Shown piece after piece: positions 23,333-33,060 of a stretch of 64,000 nt of DNA. Below the pieces are notes generated by a model. That model made no database searches. It was not told where the DNA came from and saw only the letters and a program-made list of their open reading frames with translations. This DNA is from Desulfobacca_B sp046538075 (GTDB taxonomy: Bacteria; Desulfobacterota; Desulfobaccia; Desulfobaccales; Desulfobaccaceae): the NCBI GenBank assembly GCA_046538075.1, contig JBKHJN010000013.1:1-64000 (forward strand), given 5' to 3'. The translations under genes and the position numbers were made by a program. Position 1 is the first letter of the stretch, and each line of letters begins with the position of its first letter.

Positions 23333-25405
23333 ATGCCCAACCCACCGATGATACTGGTGGTAGAGGATGAGCCGGCAATAGTCGAAGTCATCCAGGAAAT
23401 TTTGATTTCTCATGGATATCAGGTTAATACCGCTGGGGATGGGTTGGCCGCCCTGAAATGTCTGGCGGACAACCGCGTTGATCTGGCCCTCATCGATGTG
23501 GTGATGCCCGGGATGAGCGGCATGGAACTGCTGCGGCAGATCAGTCTGTTATATCCGGAGACTATGACGATTATGCTTACCGGCTACTCCAGCATTAAGG
23601 ATGCCGTAGCAGCCATCAAGCTGGGGGCCTATGATTATATTGCCAAGCCGGTACACCCGGAAGCCATCATCCTGACCATTAAGCGAGCCTTAGAATTTAA
23701 AGCGCTGCGGGAGGCGACCCGCGAACTGGAATGGACCTTAAAGGGGGCGGAAGCCTTGGGTCTTCAAATTCTGGAAATGTCTCCCGAAGTCGAAGAATTC
23801 AAGGTCTTGGAACAGTTGCGTCTTGAGGCCAAGCAGGTCCAGGACAAGCAGGAGTTGGCCCGCCTGTTCTTAGCCAAAGCCCAGACACTGGCTCAGGCAA
23901 CGCGCGGCTCCATCTTTCTTACCCAGCCGGAAAGAGACGAACTGGTCTGTGCCGCCCAGAGCGGCGGTGAAGGCAGCCAGGTCATTTTGCCCAAACCGCC
24001 GGGCAAAGGGGTTATGGGTTATGTGTTGCAAAATAGCCGGCCGTTGTTGGTAACTGATATCCGAAGCGACCCTCGTTTTTACGAGGTCAGCCGGAGCCAG
24101 CAGTATCAAACCCCCAGTTTTATAGTGGTTCCAATCGTCAAAGATAAATTATGGGGAGTGATCAACCTGGCCGACCGGAATGACCTGAGACCTTTTACCA
24201 CTCGAGAGCTGTTTCTGATCTGGCTATTGGCCCTGATCCTGGCCGAAATCTTATTCCTAAGGGCCAAGGAGGAAGAAAACCAGCGGATAAATAAGGCCTT
24301 GGTGGACACCCAGTCTGAGCTGGTGCAGATGAAGGATTATGTCAGTCAACTGAGCAAATCCATGACCATCGGGCTGGCAGTTTTAGACCAGGAACTGCGG
24401 CTCTGCTCTGCTAATCCGGCTCTGGCCGAACTTTTGGATCAGGATGAACAACTGTTATTAGGGAAAGAACTGCTCCCTTGTCTGAATTGGACTTCACCTG
24501 CAGATCAGGAACAGTTATCCCACGCCCTTAAGGAGGCCTTGCATTCCGAAAGCTCACTGGAATTAGAGCAGCTTAACCTGAATCACTCAAATCGTGGTAA
24601 CCGGATTGTCTCGGTAAAGATGTTTGGCTTCCGACCCGAGCCTGGACAGCCCAAAGTCCTGATGGTCCTGGAAGACATCACCGAGATAGAGCAAATGCGG
24701 CAGCGCCTGGCCATCAGTGAACACCTGGCCATCATGGGTAAGCTTTCGGCCTGTGTAATCCACGAGTTGAATAACCCGCTCGATGGGGTTATGCGCTTTA
24801 TCTCGTTGGCCATACTGAAAAAACAGGACAGTGAAGAGGTTGGCCGTTATCTAAACGAAGCTCAGAAAGGTTTGAACCGGATCTCTCAGTCGGTGAGATC
24901 CATGCTCAATCTGAGCCAGCCGCACAAGGTGCTCAAGGCTCAGGATACGGTATTAAGCCAGGTCCAAGAAGCCGTCAAGATTTTGACTTTTCAAGCCAAT
25001 GAGCAAGGAGTGGAAATCTCTTTGGACTTTCCCCCGACCTTTGATCAGATCTTAGTGGGCAGCGATCTTTATATGGTTTTTGTTAATCTGATTAAAAACG
25101 CGTTAAACGCCATGCCTCAAGGCGGAGAATTACAGATCACCGGCATTGAAGATTTAGGCCGGGTGTTGATCAAATTCGGTGATACCGGGGAGGGGATAAC
25201 CCCTCAAAATCTTGAAAAGATCTTTAAACCCTTCTTTAGCACAAAAAAGGAGGGGCAAGGCATGGGACTCGGATTATCGATCTGTGAAAAGATTATAGAA
25301 CGTTATCAGGGCCATATCAAAGTGGACAGCCACGTCGGGCAAGGGACTACAGTTACGATTGAATTGCCCCGGCCAGTAACTGACTGGTCCAGAAATCTCA
25401 AGTAA
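23333..25405 (+). CDS. Hybrid sensor kinase: receiver, GAF, PAS, HisKA, HATPase
   Basis: 690 residues, cytoplasmic, no membrane segment. The N-terminal receiver domain has the phospho-acceptor Asp55 (LALIDVVMPGMSG) and the YDYIAKPVHPEAI loop. A GAF domain (about 165-310) is followed by a coiled linker and a PAS domain (about 340-455). The kinase core has the phosphorylatable His477 (VIHELNNPLDG), the N box NLIKNALNAMPQGG, DTGEGITPQN and GQGMGLGLSICEKI. It probably phosphorylates the response regulator encoded 16 bases downstream while being itself set by another kinase through its receiver. Confidence 0.93.
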   Translation: MPNPPMILVVEDEPAIVEVIQEILISHGYQVNTAGDGLAALKCLADNRVDLALIDVVMPGMSGMELLRQISLLYPETMTIMLTGYSSIKDAVAAIKLGAYDYIAKPVHPEAIILTIKRALEFKALREATRELEWTLKGAEALGLQILEMSPEVEEFKVLEQLRLEAKQVQDKQELARLFLAKAQTLAQATRGSIFLTQPERDELVCAAQSGGEGSQVILPKPPGKGVMGYVLQNSRPLLVTDIRSDPRFYEVSRSQQYQTPSFIVVPIVKDKLWGVINLADRNDLRPFTTRELFLIWLLALILAEILFLRAKEEENQRINKALVDTQSELVQMKDYVSQLSKSMTIGLAVLDQELRLCSANPALAELLDQDEQLLLGKELLPCLNWTSPADQEQLSHALKEALHSESSLELEQLNLNHSNRGNRIVSVKMFGFRPEPGQPKVLMVLEDITEIEQMRQRLAISEHLAIMGKLSACVIHELNNPLDGVMRFISLAILKKQDSEEVGRYLNEAQKGLNRISQSVRSMLNLSQPHKVLKAQDTVLSQVQEAVKILTFQANEQGVEISLDFPPTFDQILVGSDLYMVFVNLIKNALNAMPQGGELQITGIEDLGRVLIKFGDTGEGITPQNLEKIFKPFFSTKKEGQGMGLGLSICEKIIERYQGHIKVDSHVGQGTTVTIELPRPVTDWSRNLK

Positions 25406-25421
25406 TTCGGGGGAGATAAAG

Positions 25422-26828
25422 TTGAAGTACAAAGATATCTTGATAGTCGATGACGACGAATTCGTCTGCAATTCGCTCCGGGAAATGCTGGCCTTCGAAG
25501 GTTATTCCGTCGACTCCAGCGCCGACGGCATCGAAGCCTTGGGAAAGTTGAAATTTAACAGATATAATATCATTCTCTCCGATATTAGGATGCCCGGAAT
25601 GGATGGCTTTGAGTTATTAAAGGAATACAAGGGCAAAGATAGCGAAGCCATTGTTATTCTGATTACCGCTCATGGTCATATTGAGGGGGCGGTGGAAGCC
25701 ATCAAATTGGGGGCCTATGATTATATCACCAAACCGATTGATGATCTGCGGCTAAAGCTAACCATACAACGAGCCCTAGAGCAGAAGCGGCTGCTGGCCT
25801 CCTACCAAAGCCTGAAAAAGCGGGTTCGCCCCTGGGAATTGGACGAAGGCATGATCTTCAAAGACCGTCAGATGATCGAACTGCTTGATTTGGTGCACAT
25901 GGTAGCCGATACCATGGCCACCGTCCTGATTACCGGCGAATCCGGCACCGGCAAGTCACTGCTGGCCAAATATATTCATCGCCAATCTGGCCGGCGGGAT
26001 GGGGCTTTTGTAGAGTTAAGCTGCGGTTCTCTTTCGGAAACTCTGTTGGAAAGCGAACTTTTCGGCCATGTGCGGGGCTCTTTTACCAATGCCTATCGGG
26101 ATAAAAAGGGTAAATTCGAAGAAGCCCACGGCGGTACCATTTTCCTCGACGATATCAACAGCGCCTCCCTGAACCTGCAGGTCAAGCTGCTGCGCATCCT
26201 GCAGGAAAAGGTTTTCGAACGGGTGGGAGGCAACCAGACGATTAAGACGGATGTCCGCATCATTACCGCCACCAACTCACCGTTGATCGACGAAGTGGAA
26301 CGTAAACGATTCCGGGAAGATTTGTACCACCGCATCAATGTGGTCTCCTTATCCATTCCCCCGTTGCGGGAGCGCCTGGCCGATATCGAGCCATTGATTA
26401 TCCATTTTATCAGACGGTTCAATGAGGTCTATAACAAGCAGGTCAAGGGCATTGCCAAAAGCGCCCTGGAACTTTGTCATTTCTATCCCTGGCCCGGTAA
26501 TGTCCGGGAATTGGAGCATGTAATCGAGCGGGCAATAATCCTTAGTCAGGGGGATTTTATCATTCCGGAAGTCCTGCCCTCCCATCTGGTGGAAAAGGTC
26601 AAGAGCTGGAAGCCCCGGCTGGATGGCCTGTCGCTGGCAGACGCCCTCGCTGCAGCCGAAAAACAGATTCTTTTTGAAAGCTTACGGCAAAACAACTGGA
26701 ATCGCCAGATCACCGCCCAGATGCTAAATATCAGCCGGACGACCCTGTTTAATAAAATGCGCCGCTATGAAATCGATGATCCACGGCGGAAAAATAATTC
26801 TGATGCACTTGAGGAAAGTTATTCCTGA
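25422..26828 (+). CDS. NtrC-type response regulator with altered sigma54-contact and Walker B motifs
   Basis: 468 residues from a TTG start. The receiver domain carries Asp54 (ILSDIRMPGMDG). The AAA+ domain has Walker A GESGTGKS at 172-179. The sigma54-contacting loop reads GSFTNA (219-224) instead of GAFTGA, and Walker B reads FLDDI (Asp243-Asp244) instead of FLDEI. The arginine-finger region and FLPEVLPSHL-like linker lead to a Fis-type HTH (QITAQMLNISRTTLFNKMRR). The loop keeps the essential Thr. Sigma54 activation is therefore possible but not certain. Forms an operon with the preceding kinase. Confidence 0.9.
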   Translation: MKYKDILIVDDDEFVCNSLREMLAFEGYSVDSSADGIEALGKLKFNRYNIILSDIRMPGMDGFELLKEYKGKDSEAIVILITAHGHIEGAVEAIKLGAYDYITKPIDDLRLKLTIQRALEQKRLLASYQSLKKRVRPWELDEGMIFKDRQMIELLDLVHMVADTMATVLITGESGTGKSLLAKYIHRQSGRRDGAFVELSCGSLSETLLESELFGHVRGSFTNAYRDKKGKFEEAHGGTIFLDDINSASLNLQVKLLRILQEKVFERVGGNQTIKTDVRIITATNSPLIDEVERKRFREDLYHRINVVSLSIPPLRERLADIEPLIIHFIRRFNEVYNKQVKGIAKSALELCHFYPWPGNVRELEHVIERAIILSQGDFIIPEVLPSHLVEKVKSWKPRLDGLSLADALAAAEKQILFESLRQNNWNRQITAQMLNISRTTLFNKMRRYEIDDPRRKNNSDALEESYS

Positions 26829-27029
26829 TGCCGGGCCGGCCCAGCCAGGACCCCATGCTGAGCCCGTCAACCGCCCAACAGGATTTTTACCTCTGATTTT
26901 TTGTGCTCCTTAGCTTTGTGAATCTCTCCTGCCCGCTCCGGCTAACTTGCCGGCCCAAAGGCAGTGTGGCAAAGCAGCCGGGCAGCAATTTACCTTGGTG
27001 TAGATCAAGAGGAAGGATTTTATCTACCA

Positions 27030-28376
27030 GTGCAGCCGGATTATCAGACCTTAATGGAATGGGACTCCCGATATCTCTGGCATCCCTTCACCCAGATGCA
27101 GGGATTTGTCCGGGAGGAATTAATAGTCATCGCCCGGGGGGAAGGCGTCTATATCTATGATACCAATAATCGCCGTTACCTAGACGGGGTCTCCTCGATC
27201 TGGGCCATTGTCCATGGCCATGGCCGGCCTGAATTGAATCAGGCCATCATTGACCAGTTGGGCAAAATCGCCCATAGCACTTTACTGGGGCTGGGCAATA
27301 TTCCGGCTCTCCAGTTGGCCCAGCGTCTGGTGGCCATCACCCCGCCAGGATTAAACAAGGTGTTCTATTCGGACAATGGCTCTACTGCGGTGGAAGTAGC
27401 CCTCAAACTGGCTTATCGGTATTGGCAACTCAAAGGGGAACCTGGCCGACGGCGCTTCCTCAAGCTGGCCAACGCTTACCACGGTGACACCCTGGGGGCC
27501 GTAGCCGTGGGCGGCATCGATATATTCCATAGTGTATTCAAGGACTTGCTGTTTCCTACTTATATGGCTCCGGGGACTTATTGCTATCGCTGCCCCGATC
27601 GAGACCAATGTCAGGAACAATGTTTATCGACCCTGGAAGACCTGGTCGCCGCCCGACACCAGGAACTAGCCGCCATCATCCTGGAGCCGGTCATGCAAGG
27701 GGCCGCCGGCATGATCCCTCAGCCTCCGGGCTATCTGGCTAAAGTGCGGCAGGTAGCCGATCGCTACGGGGTGCTGCTCATCGCCGATGAGGTCGCCACC
27801 GGGTTCGGTCGCACCGGCAGGATGTTTGCTTGTGAACATGAAGGCGTGACCCCGGATCTGCTCTGTCTGGGCAAAGGCATTACCGGCGGTTATCTGCCCC
27901 TGGCCGCTACTCTGGCGACTGATCAGATCTACGAGCAATTCCTGGGAGAGTATCAAGAATTCAAAACCTTCTTTCACGGCCACACCTATACCGGCAATCC
28001 GCTGGCCGCGGCCGCCGCCCTGGCCAGTCTGGACTTGTTTGAGACTGACCGGATATTTGAAAAACTACCGGAAAAGATCGATTATTTAAGCCAACGGTTG
28101 GCCGCTCGGGCAGATCATCCACATATCGGCGATATCCGCCAGCGGGGTTTCATGGTGGGCCTGGAACTGGTGCAGGATAAGGCCAGCCGGGAGCCATTTC
28201 CGGTATGGCGCCGCGTTGGCCATCAGGTAACCTTGGAAGCCCGGAAGCTGGGAGCCATGCTGCGGCCTCTGGGGGATGTGGTGATCTTGATGCCGCCCCT
28301 GTGCATTTCTCGGAGCGAATTGGCTGAACTGCTGGACATCACTTTTCAGGCCATTGACCAGGCCACCCGGAAATAG
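27030..28376 (+). CDS. bioA: Adenosylmethionine-8-amino-7-oxononanoate aminotransferase
   Basis: A class III PLP aminotransferase of biotin synthesis. Landmarks: LWHPFTQMQ (substrate site), GVSSIWAIVHGHGRPELNQA, FYSDNGSTAVEVALKLAYRYW, IADEVATGFGRTG and the PLP-lysine segment LCLGKGITGGYLPLAAT. The start is uncertain. GTG at 27030 follows GAGGAAGG at 27009-27016; ATG at 27054 would also give a complete enzyme; the frame is open back to 26964. No other biotin gene is nearby. Confidence 0.93.
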   Translation: MQPDYQTLMEWDSRYLWHPFTQMQGFVREELIVIARGEGVYIYDTNNRRYLDGVSSIWAIVHGHGRPELNQAIIDQLGKIAHSTLLGLGNIPALQLAQRLVAITPPGLNKVFYSDNGSTAVEVALKLAYRYWQLKGEPGRRRFLKLANAYHGDTLGAVAVGGIDIFHSVFKDLLFPTYMAPGTYCYRCPDRDQCQEQCLSTLEDLVAARHQELAAIILEPVMQGAAGMIPQPPGYLAKVRQVADRYGVLLIADEVATGFGRTGRMFACEHEGVTPDLLCLGKGITGGYLPLAATLATDQIYEQFLGEYQEFKTFFHGHTYTGNPLAAAAALASLDLFETDRIFEKLPEKIDYLSQRLAARADHPHIGDIRQRGFMVGLELVQDKASREPFPVWRRVGHQVTLEARKLGAMLRPLGDVVILMPPLCISRSELAELLDITFQAIDQATRK

Positions 28377-28435
28377 GGCGCATTGGGCGATGCTGATTTG
28401 CCTGGCATTTTAATTTCTCCGGCCCTCTTTTGGAA

Positions 28436-28525
28436 GTTATTACTCTGAGCATTTAAAAGGTTGATTTGAGAGGAGGGTCGGGGGACCGTCGCCCCTCCTT
28501 AAGGGGTTGGGGGAGTGGGTTCAGG
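28436..28525 (+). repeat. Dispersed intergenic repeat, copy A
   Basis: Starts GTTATTACTCTGAGCATTTAAAA, written here in two halves: GTTATTACTC then TGAGCATTTAAAA. A purine-rich block GGAGGGTCGGGGGACC, CGCCCCTCC and TTAAGGGGTTGGGGGAGTGG follow. The same order of blocks occurs at 35655, 39713 (inverted), 48634 and 55616. This copy lacks the central CTCAAGCTCCCCTC-like block. It lies between bioA and a convergent gene. Confidence 0.75.
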
Positions 28526-28533
28526 AGAAAACT

Positions 28534-29298
28534 TTATTCGGCATTAGAATTTTTTAGGATCACTTGGGCCCGTTGGCGATCCTCCGTTATCATCTTTGCA
28601 CATATCGCATGTTGGTCCGATTTAAACACCTTTTCCAGTTCAACCTTGGCCTGGGCGGGAAAACCCAGTCGAAGCAGGGTTTCGGCCAGGAAAAGATGAT
28701 TGGTGGTATTTTCCGGAGCCATTTCGGTGGCCATTTTGAGGTGGTGTAAGGATTTATAGAGATCTCCGACCGATAGCGGCCAGCTGGGGGCCTCAGCGTA
28801 GATCCGACCTAATACTCGATGCGGCCCGGCCTGGTCGTAGGTGGGGTCAAGGGCCTGGGCCCGCTCCAGCTCTTTCATGATCTGGGGAAGCAGAACTAGG
28901 CCCTGGGACCAGTTGACTTCGGCCAGCCCGGTCAGGTTGAGGGCCAGCCAGTAATGGCCTTCGACGCTCTCGGGCCGTTCCTCGATCAGCCGCTGGGCAT
29001 AAAGCTTGCCTTTTTCATAATGATACTCTTGTTTTCCCTTTTCGGCCAACTCTCCCATAATGTATGCCCCGCGGGCCATCCGCACCAGCAGGCAAAACCG
29101 CCCGGAGCCGGCTTTAGGCAAAAATTCTTGATAGATGTTGAGGGCTTGATTAACCTTGTCAGGGGTGGGAGTTTGGACAAGCTGATCTGCTTCCTCTATA
29201 GTTCCGGCCCTGGCCGTTACCGCTGCTGACCCCAGCAAAATCCCTAGAATTACAAAAGTTGTGGTTTTGATAATTCTAATCGTGCTGATATTTCCCAA
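28534..29298 (-). CDS. Exported TPR protein of the TRAP-associated TatT type
   Basis: 254 residues with an N-terminal signal (hydrophobic about 10-30, cleavage near TARAG). Helical repeats follow: CLLVRMARGAYIMGELAEKGK, GHYWLALNLTGLAEVNW, GPHRVLGRIYAEAPSWPLSVGDLYKSL. The combination of an early amphipathic repeat, LALNLTGLAEV and APSWPLSVGD is what I remember from TatT (the T component of some TRAP transporters). No TRAP permease or binding protein is nearby, so an orphan role in ligand handling in the periplasm is likely. Confidence 0.7.
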   Translation of the reverse strand: MGNISTIRIIKTTTFVILGILLGSAAVTARAGTIEEADQLVQTPTPDKVNQALNIYQEFLPKAGSGRFCLLVRMARGAYIMGELAEKGKQEYHYEKGKLYAQRLIEERPESVEGHYWLALNLTGLAEVNWSQGLVLLPQIMKELERAQALDPTYDQAGPHRVLGRIYAEAPSWPLSVGDLYKSLHHLKMATEMAPENTTNHLFLAETLLRLGFPAQAKVELEKVFKSDQHAICAKMITEDRQRAQVILKNSNAE

Positions 29299-29348
29299 AA
29301 TCTGGCTCCCTAGTTAAATGACGGCTGGTTAATTCTCCCCCCTCGTTT

Positions 29349-29377
29349 TAAATAACTGCTGATTGCCGCGATGTCAA
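29349..29377 (-). promoter_or_regulatory. Candidate promoter for the TatT-like gene
   Basis: On the minus strand, TTGACA (29372-29377) and TATTTA (29349-29354) are 17 bp apart. The -10 box is poor. The start would fall about 45 bases before the gene. Confidence 0.35.
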
Positions 29378-29443
29378 TCATTAATACGTCATTCTGAAAA
29401 ACTTTATGCCGGCCAGGGCCCTGTATCTCCCTGACCCTTGTGT

Positions 29444-30196
29444 TTAAAGGCTGCCAGTCGTGAGGTAGCTTTCCACCCGGCCGATGTCTGCCGGGACATC
29501 CACTTCCAGGGTTTCAAACCGGGTTACCACCACCCGAATGGCAAAGCCGTGTTCCAGGGCCCGGAGTTGCTCCAACTTTTCCGCCTGCTCCCAGATGCCG
29601 GGGGGCAGTTGCACGTACTGGCGCAAAAATTCATAGCTGTAGCCGTAGATGCCGATGTGTTTGTAGAAAAAGGGGGGCTCTGCCGCATCGCGCCAAAAGG
29701 GGATCGGGGCCCGGGAAAAGTACAAGGCGAGGTGGCGCTGATCGAAAACCACTTTGACCACATTGGGGTTCGAAGCCGCGCCGGGATCGTTCACCCGGCA
29801 GGCCAGGGTAGCCATAACCACCTTTGGTTCGGCAAGCAGAGGCTGGATGAGCTGGTCGATCACCGCCACCGGGAAAGCCGGCTGATCTCCCTGAATATTG
29901 ATCACCACATCCTGGGGGGCCAACCCCAGTTTCGTGGCCGCTTCCGCCAGCCGGTCAGTGCCAGAAAGGTGGTCCGGGCGGGTCACTAGCACTTTGCCCC
30001 CAAATCCCCGGACACAATCGGCAATGCGCCGGTCGTCGGTCGCCACCCAAACCCCGGCCAGCTGCTTGACCTGGCTGGCCTGTTCATAGACCCGCTGAAT
30101 CATGGGCTGCCCGGCAATCAGGGCCAGGGGTTTGCCTGGAAAGCGGGTGGAGCCATAGCGGGCCGGAATAATCGCCACCAGCCGCCGATCATTCAT
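29444..30196 (-). CDS. kdsB: 3-deoxy-manno-octulosonate cytidylyltransferase
   Basis: 250 residues from the ATG at 30194-30196 (GGGAGG seven bases upstream; a TTG five codons earlier is less likely). It activates Kdo as CMP-Kdo for the lipopolysaccharide inner core. Motifs: IIPARYGSTRFPGKPL, VWVATDDRRI, LVTRPDHLSGTDRLAEA, NIQGDQPAF and KHIGIYGYSYEFL. All are typical of KdsB, and the length is normal. It implies a Gram-negative outer membrane with LPS. Confidence 0.97.
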   Translation of the reverse strand: MNDRRLVAIIPARYGSTRFPGKPLALIAGQPMIQRVYEQASQVKQLAGVWVATDDRRIADCVRGFGGKVLVTRPDHLSGTDRLAEAATKLGLAPQDVVINIQGDQPAFPVAVIDQLIQPLLAEPKVVMATLACRVNDPGAASNPNVVKVVFDQRHLALYFSRAPIPFWRDAAEPPFFYKHIGIYGYSYEFLRQYVQLPPGIWEQAEKLEQLRALEHGFAIRVVVTRFETLEVDVPADIGRVESYLTTGSL

Positions 30197-30261
30197 GGCT
30201 GCGCCTCCCAATTAATAAGCTTGTTTAACATATCGCTAACTTCCTGATAAGCGGCGAAAAC

Positions 30262-30289
30262 TTGACATTGGTTCATTCATGTTTATGTT
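30262..30289 (+). promoter_or_regulatory. Candidate sigma70 promoter for clpB
   Basis: TTGACA (30262-30267), 16 bp, TATGTT (30284-30289), about 50 bases before the clpB ATG. I see neither a CIRCE repeat nor a clear sigma32 (CCCCAT) box here. Confidence 0.5.
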
Positions 30290-30339
30290 AATACAAATTA
30301 CAGACACTTAGCAACGCCAAAGGGGGAGGCGTTTTATTT

Positions 30340-32916
30340 ATGCGATTTGATAAATTGACTTTGAAAGCCCAAGAGGCCCTGCAAGGGGCCCAGGAACTGG
30401 CCCGGACCCTGAACCACTCCCAGATTGAAACCGCGCACCTGCTGCGCACTCTGTTAGCTCAGGAAGAAGGGCTGGTCCGGCCGTTAATCAAAAAATTAGA
30501 GGTTGATCCTCAACAGTTAATCAAGGAAGTCGAAGATATTCTGACCCGGTTGCCGCGGGTCAGCGGGGCCGCCCAGGTATATATCTCTCCGGAGCTCAAT
30601 AAAGTGCTGGACACGGCCTTCAAGCATGCCGAACAGATGCGGGATGATTATGTGTCCACCGAGCACCTGCTGCTGGCCATGGCTGCGGCCAAAGACACTG
30701 ATGTCGGTCGGGCCCTGGTCACGTTGGGGCTCACCCCGGAGGCTATTTTACAGGCCCTGGCCGCCGTCCGGGGGTCGCAGCGGGTAACCGATCAGACTCC
30801 GGAAGACAAATATCAACCTTTGGAGAAATACGGTCGCGATCTGACTCAGTGGGCCCGCCGGGGGAAACTGGATCCGGTCATTGGCCGGGATATGGAAATC
30901 CGGCGCATTATCCAAGTGTTATCCCGGCGCACCAAGAACAATCCGGTGCTTATCGGCGAAGCCGGGGTGGGCAAGACCGCGATCGTCGAGGGCCTGGCCC
31001 AGCGCATCGTCAACGGCGATGTGCCCGATAGCCTCAAAGATCGGCGCATTGTGGCCCTGGATATGGGGGCGCTGGTGGCCGGGAGCAAGTACCGGGGCGA
31101 ATTCGAGGATCGCCTCAAGGCGGTCATTAAAGAAGTGGTGGAGTCGGACGGCAAAATCGTCCTGTTTATCGATGAGCTGCACACCCTGGTAGGAGCTGGC
31201 GCCGCCGAAGGCGCGGTGGATGCCTCCAATATGATCAAGCCGCCCCTGGCCCGCGGCGAACTGCGCTGTGTGGGGGCCACCACGATCAATGAATACCGCA
31301 AATACATTGAAAAAGATGCCGCGTTGGAGCGGCGCTTTCAGCCCATTATGGTGGCCGAACCGAGCGTCGAGGATACTATTGCTATCCTAAGGGGCCTTAA
31401 AGACCGCTACGAGGTTCATCACGGGGTGCACATCAAGGACAGCGCCATTATTGCTGCCGCCACCTTGTCGAAACGCTACATTACCGACCGCTTCCTGCCC
31501 GACAAAGCCGTCGACCTGATTGATGAGTCGGCCAGCAAGCTGCGGATTGAAATTGACAGCCTGCCTTCCGAGATCGATGAAGTAGAGCGCAAGATCCGCC
31601 AGGAAGAGATCGAACGGGAGGCCTTGAAAAAAGAGCAGGATCCTGGCTCCCAGGAGCGGCTGGGCAAGATCGAAAAGTCTCTGGCCGACCTCAAGGAGCA
31701 GAGTGCGGCAATGAAGGCCCGCTGGCAACAGGAAAAAGAGGCCATCACCCGGATCCGGGAAATCAAGGAGCAGATCGAACAGGCCAAGGTCGAGGAGGCC
31801 GAGGCGGAGCGCAGCGGCGATCTGACCAAGGCGGCGGAGCTCCGCTATGGCACGCTGCTTAACTTGCAGAAGGAATTGGAAGCCAGCAACCAGAAGCTGG
31901 CCGAGTTGCAGCAGGAAGGGGCCATGCTCAAAGAGGAGGTCGACGCCGAAGACGTGGCCGAGGTGGTGGCCAAATGGACCGGCATCCCGGTCTCCCGGCT
32001 GTTGGAGGGCGAAAAGCAGAAGCTTATCCATATGGAGGAGCGCCTGGCGCAGCGGGTGGTAGGACAGACTGAAGCCGTCCAGGCGGTTTCCAACGCGGTG
32101 CGCCGGGCCCGCTCCGGGCTGCAGGATCCCAACCGGCCGCTGGGTTCCTTTATTTTTATGGGGCCTACCGGAGTGGGTAAAACCGAATTGGCCCGGGCCT
32201 TAGCAGAATTCCTGTTTGATTCGGAGCAGGCTTTGATCCGTCTGGATATGTCGGAATATATGGAGAAACACACGGTATCCCGGCTCATCGGCGCCCCTCC
32301 GGGATATGTCGGCTATGAAGAAGGCGGCCAACTTACCGAGGCGGTGCGGCGCCGGCCTTATTCGGTGATTCTGTTCGATGAAGTCGAAAAGGCCCACCCC
32401 GAGGTCTTCAACTCCCTGCTGCAGATTCTGGACGACGGCCGCATGACCGACGGCCACGGCCGGACGGTGGATTTTAAAAATACCATCGTCATCATGACTT
32501 CTAACATCGGCAGCCAGTATATCACCGAAGTGGCCGACGAGGAGGAGATGAAAGAGCGGGTGATGGAAGCTCTGCGCTTCCACTTCAAACCCGAGTTCCT
32601 CAACCGGGTGGACGATATCATTATTTTCCACCGCCTGGATCGGGAGCACCTGCGAAAGATTGTCGATCTGCAGGTGGCGCGTCTGGCTCAGCGGCTACAG
32701 GAGCATCAGATCAATCTGGTGCTGACCGACTCGGCCCGGGATTTTCTGGCCAACGAGGGCTTTGATCCGGTTTATGGGGCCCGGCCCTTGCGCCGCGCCA
32801 TTCAGAAGCATATCCAGGACAGCCTGGCCAAGCTGGTCTTGCAAGGGGAATTTGGCGAAGGCGATACCGTGCAGGTGGACGCCGACGAACGCGGCCTGAC
32901 CTTTGCCAAGGTCTGA
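30340..32916 (+). CDS. clpB: ATP-dependent disaggregase ClpB
   Basis: 858 residues with the full ClpB layout: N-domain (LTLKAQEALQGAQELA), first AAA+ module (Walker A GEAGVGKTAIVEG, Walker B VLFIDELHTLVGAG), the long coiled-coil M-domain (about 405-525, ERKIRQEEIEREALKKEQ), and second AAA+ module (GPTGVGKTELARA, VILFDEVEKAHPEV, sensor region MTSNIGSQY). The M-domain separates it from ClpA/ClpC. It dissolves protein aggregates with DnaK in the cytoplasm. GGGGGAGGCG precedes the ATG. Confidence 0.98.
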   Translation: MRFDKLTLKAQEALQGAQELARTLNHSQIETAHLLRTLLAQEEGLVRPLIKKLEVDPQQLIKEVEDILTRLPRVSGAAQVYISPELNKVLDTAFKHAEQMRDDYVSTEHLLLAMAAAKDTDVGRALVTLGLTPEAILQALAAVRGSQRVTDQTPEDKYQPLEKYGRDLTQWARRGKLDPVIGRDMEIRRIIQVLSRRTKNNPVLIGEAGVGKTAIVEGLAQRIVNGDVPDSLKDRRIVALDMGALVAGSKYRGEFEDRLKAVIKEVVESDGKIVLFIDELHTLVGAGAAEGAVDASNMIKPPLARGELRCVGATTINEYRKYIEKDAALERRFQPIMVAEPSVEDTIAILRGLKDRYEVHHGVHIKDSAIIAAATLSKRYITDRFLPDKAVDLIDESASKLRIEIDSLPSEIDEVERKIRQEEIEREALKKEQDPGSQERLGKIEKSLADLKEQSAAMKARWQQEKEAITRIREIKEQIEQAKVEEAEAERSGDLTKAAELRYGTLLNLQKELEASNQKLAELQQEGAMLKEEVDAEDVAEVVAKWTGIPVSRLLEGEKQKLIHMEERLAQRVVGQTEAVQAVSNAVRRARSGLQDPNRPLGSFIFMGPTGVGKTELARALAEFLFDSEQALIRLDMSEYMEKHTVSRLIGAPPGYVGYEEGGQLTEAVRRRPYSVILFDEVEKAHPEVFNSLLQILDDGRMTDGHGRTVDFKNTIVIMTSNIGSQYITEVADEEEMKERVMEALRFHFKPEFLNRVDDIIIFHRLDREHLRKIVDLQVARLAQRLQEHQINLVLTDSARDFLANEGFDPVYGARPLRRAIQKHIQDSLAKLVLQGEFGEGDTVQVDADERGLTFAKV

Positions 32917-33014
32917 GCCGACCATTCACCAGAGGGCCGGGATTGATCTCCCGATCATCCCGGTCGTCTATTTTTCAGGCCCGATTAAAATGAAAACCAT
33001 GTCAAAATTAACCA

Positions 33015-33056
33015 GAATAATCCGCCTGCTACCCAACAGGCAGGGGATTATTCTTT
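33015..33056. terminator. Bidirectional terminator between clpB and the uracil-DNA glycosylase gene
   Basis: GAATAATCC GCCTG (33015-33028) pairs with CAGGC ... GGATTATTC (33037-33053), with an AGG bulge, giving 14 bp. The stem is A-rich on the left and runs into TTCTTT on the right, so it can work for both convergent genes. Confidence 0.65.
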
Positions 33057-33060
33057 CCGC

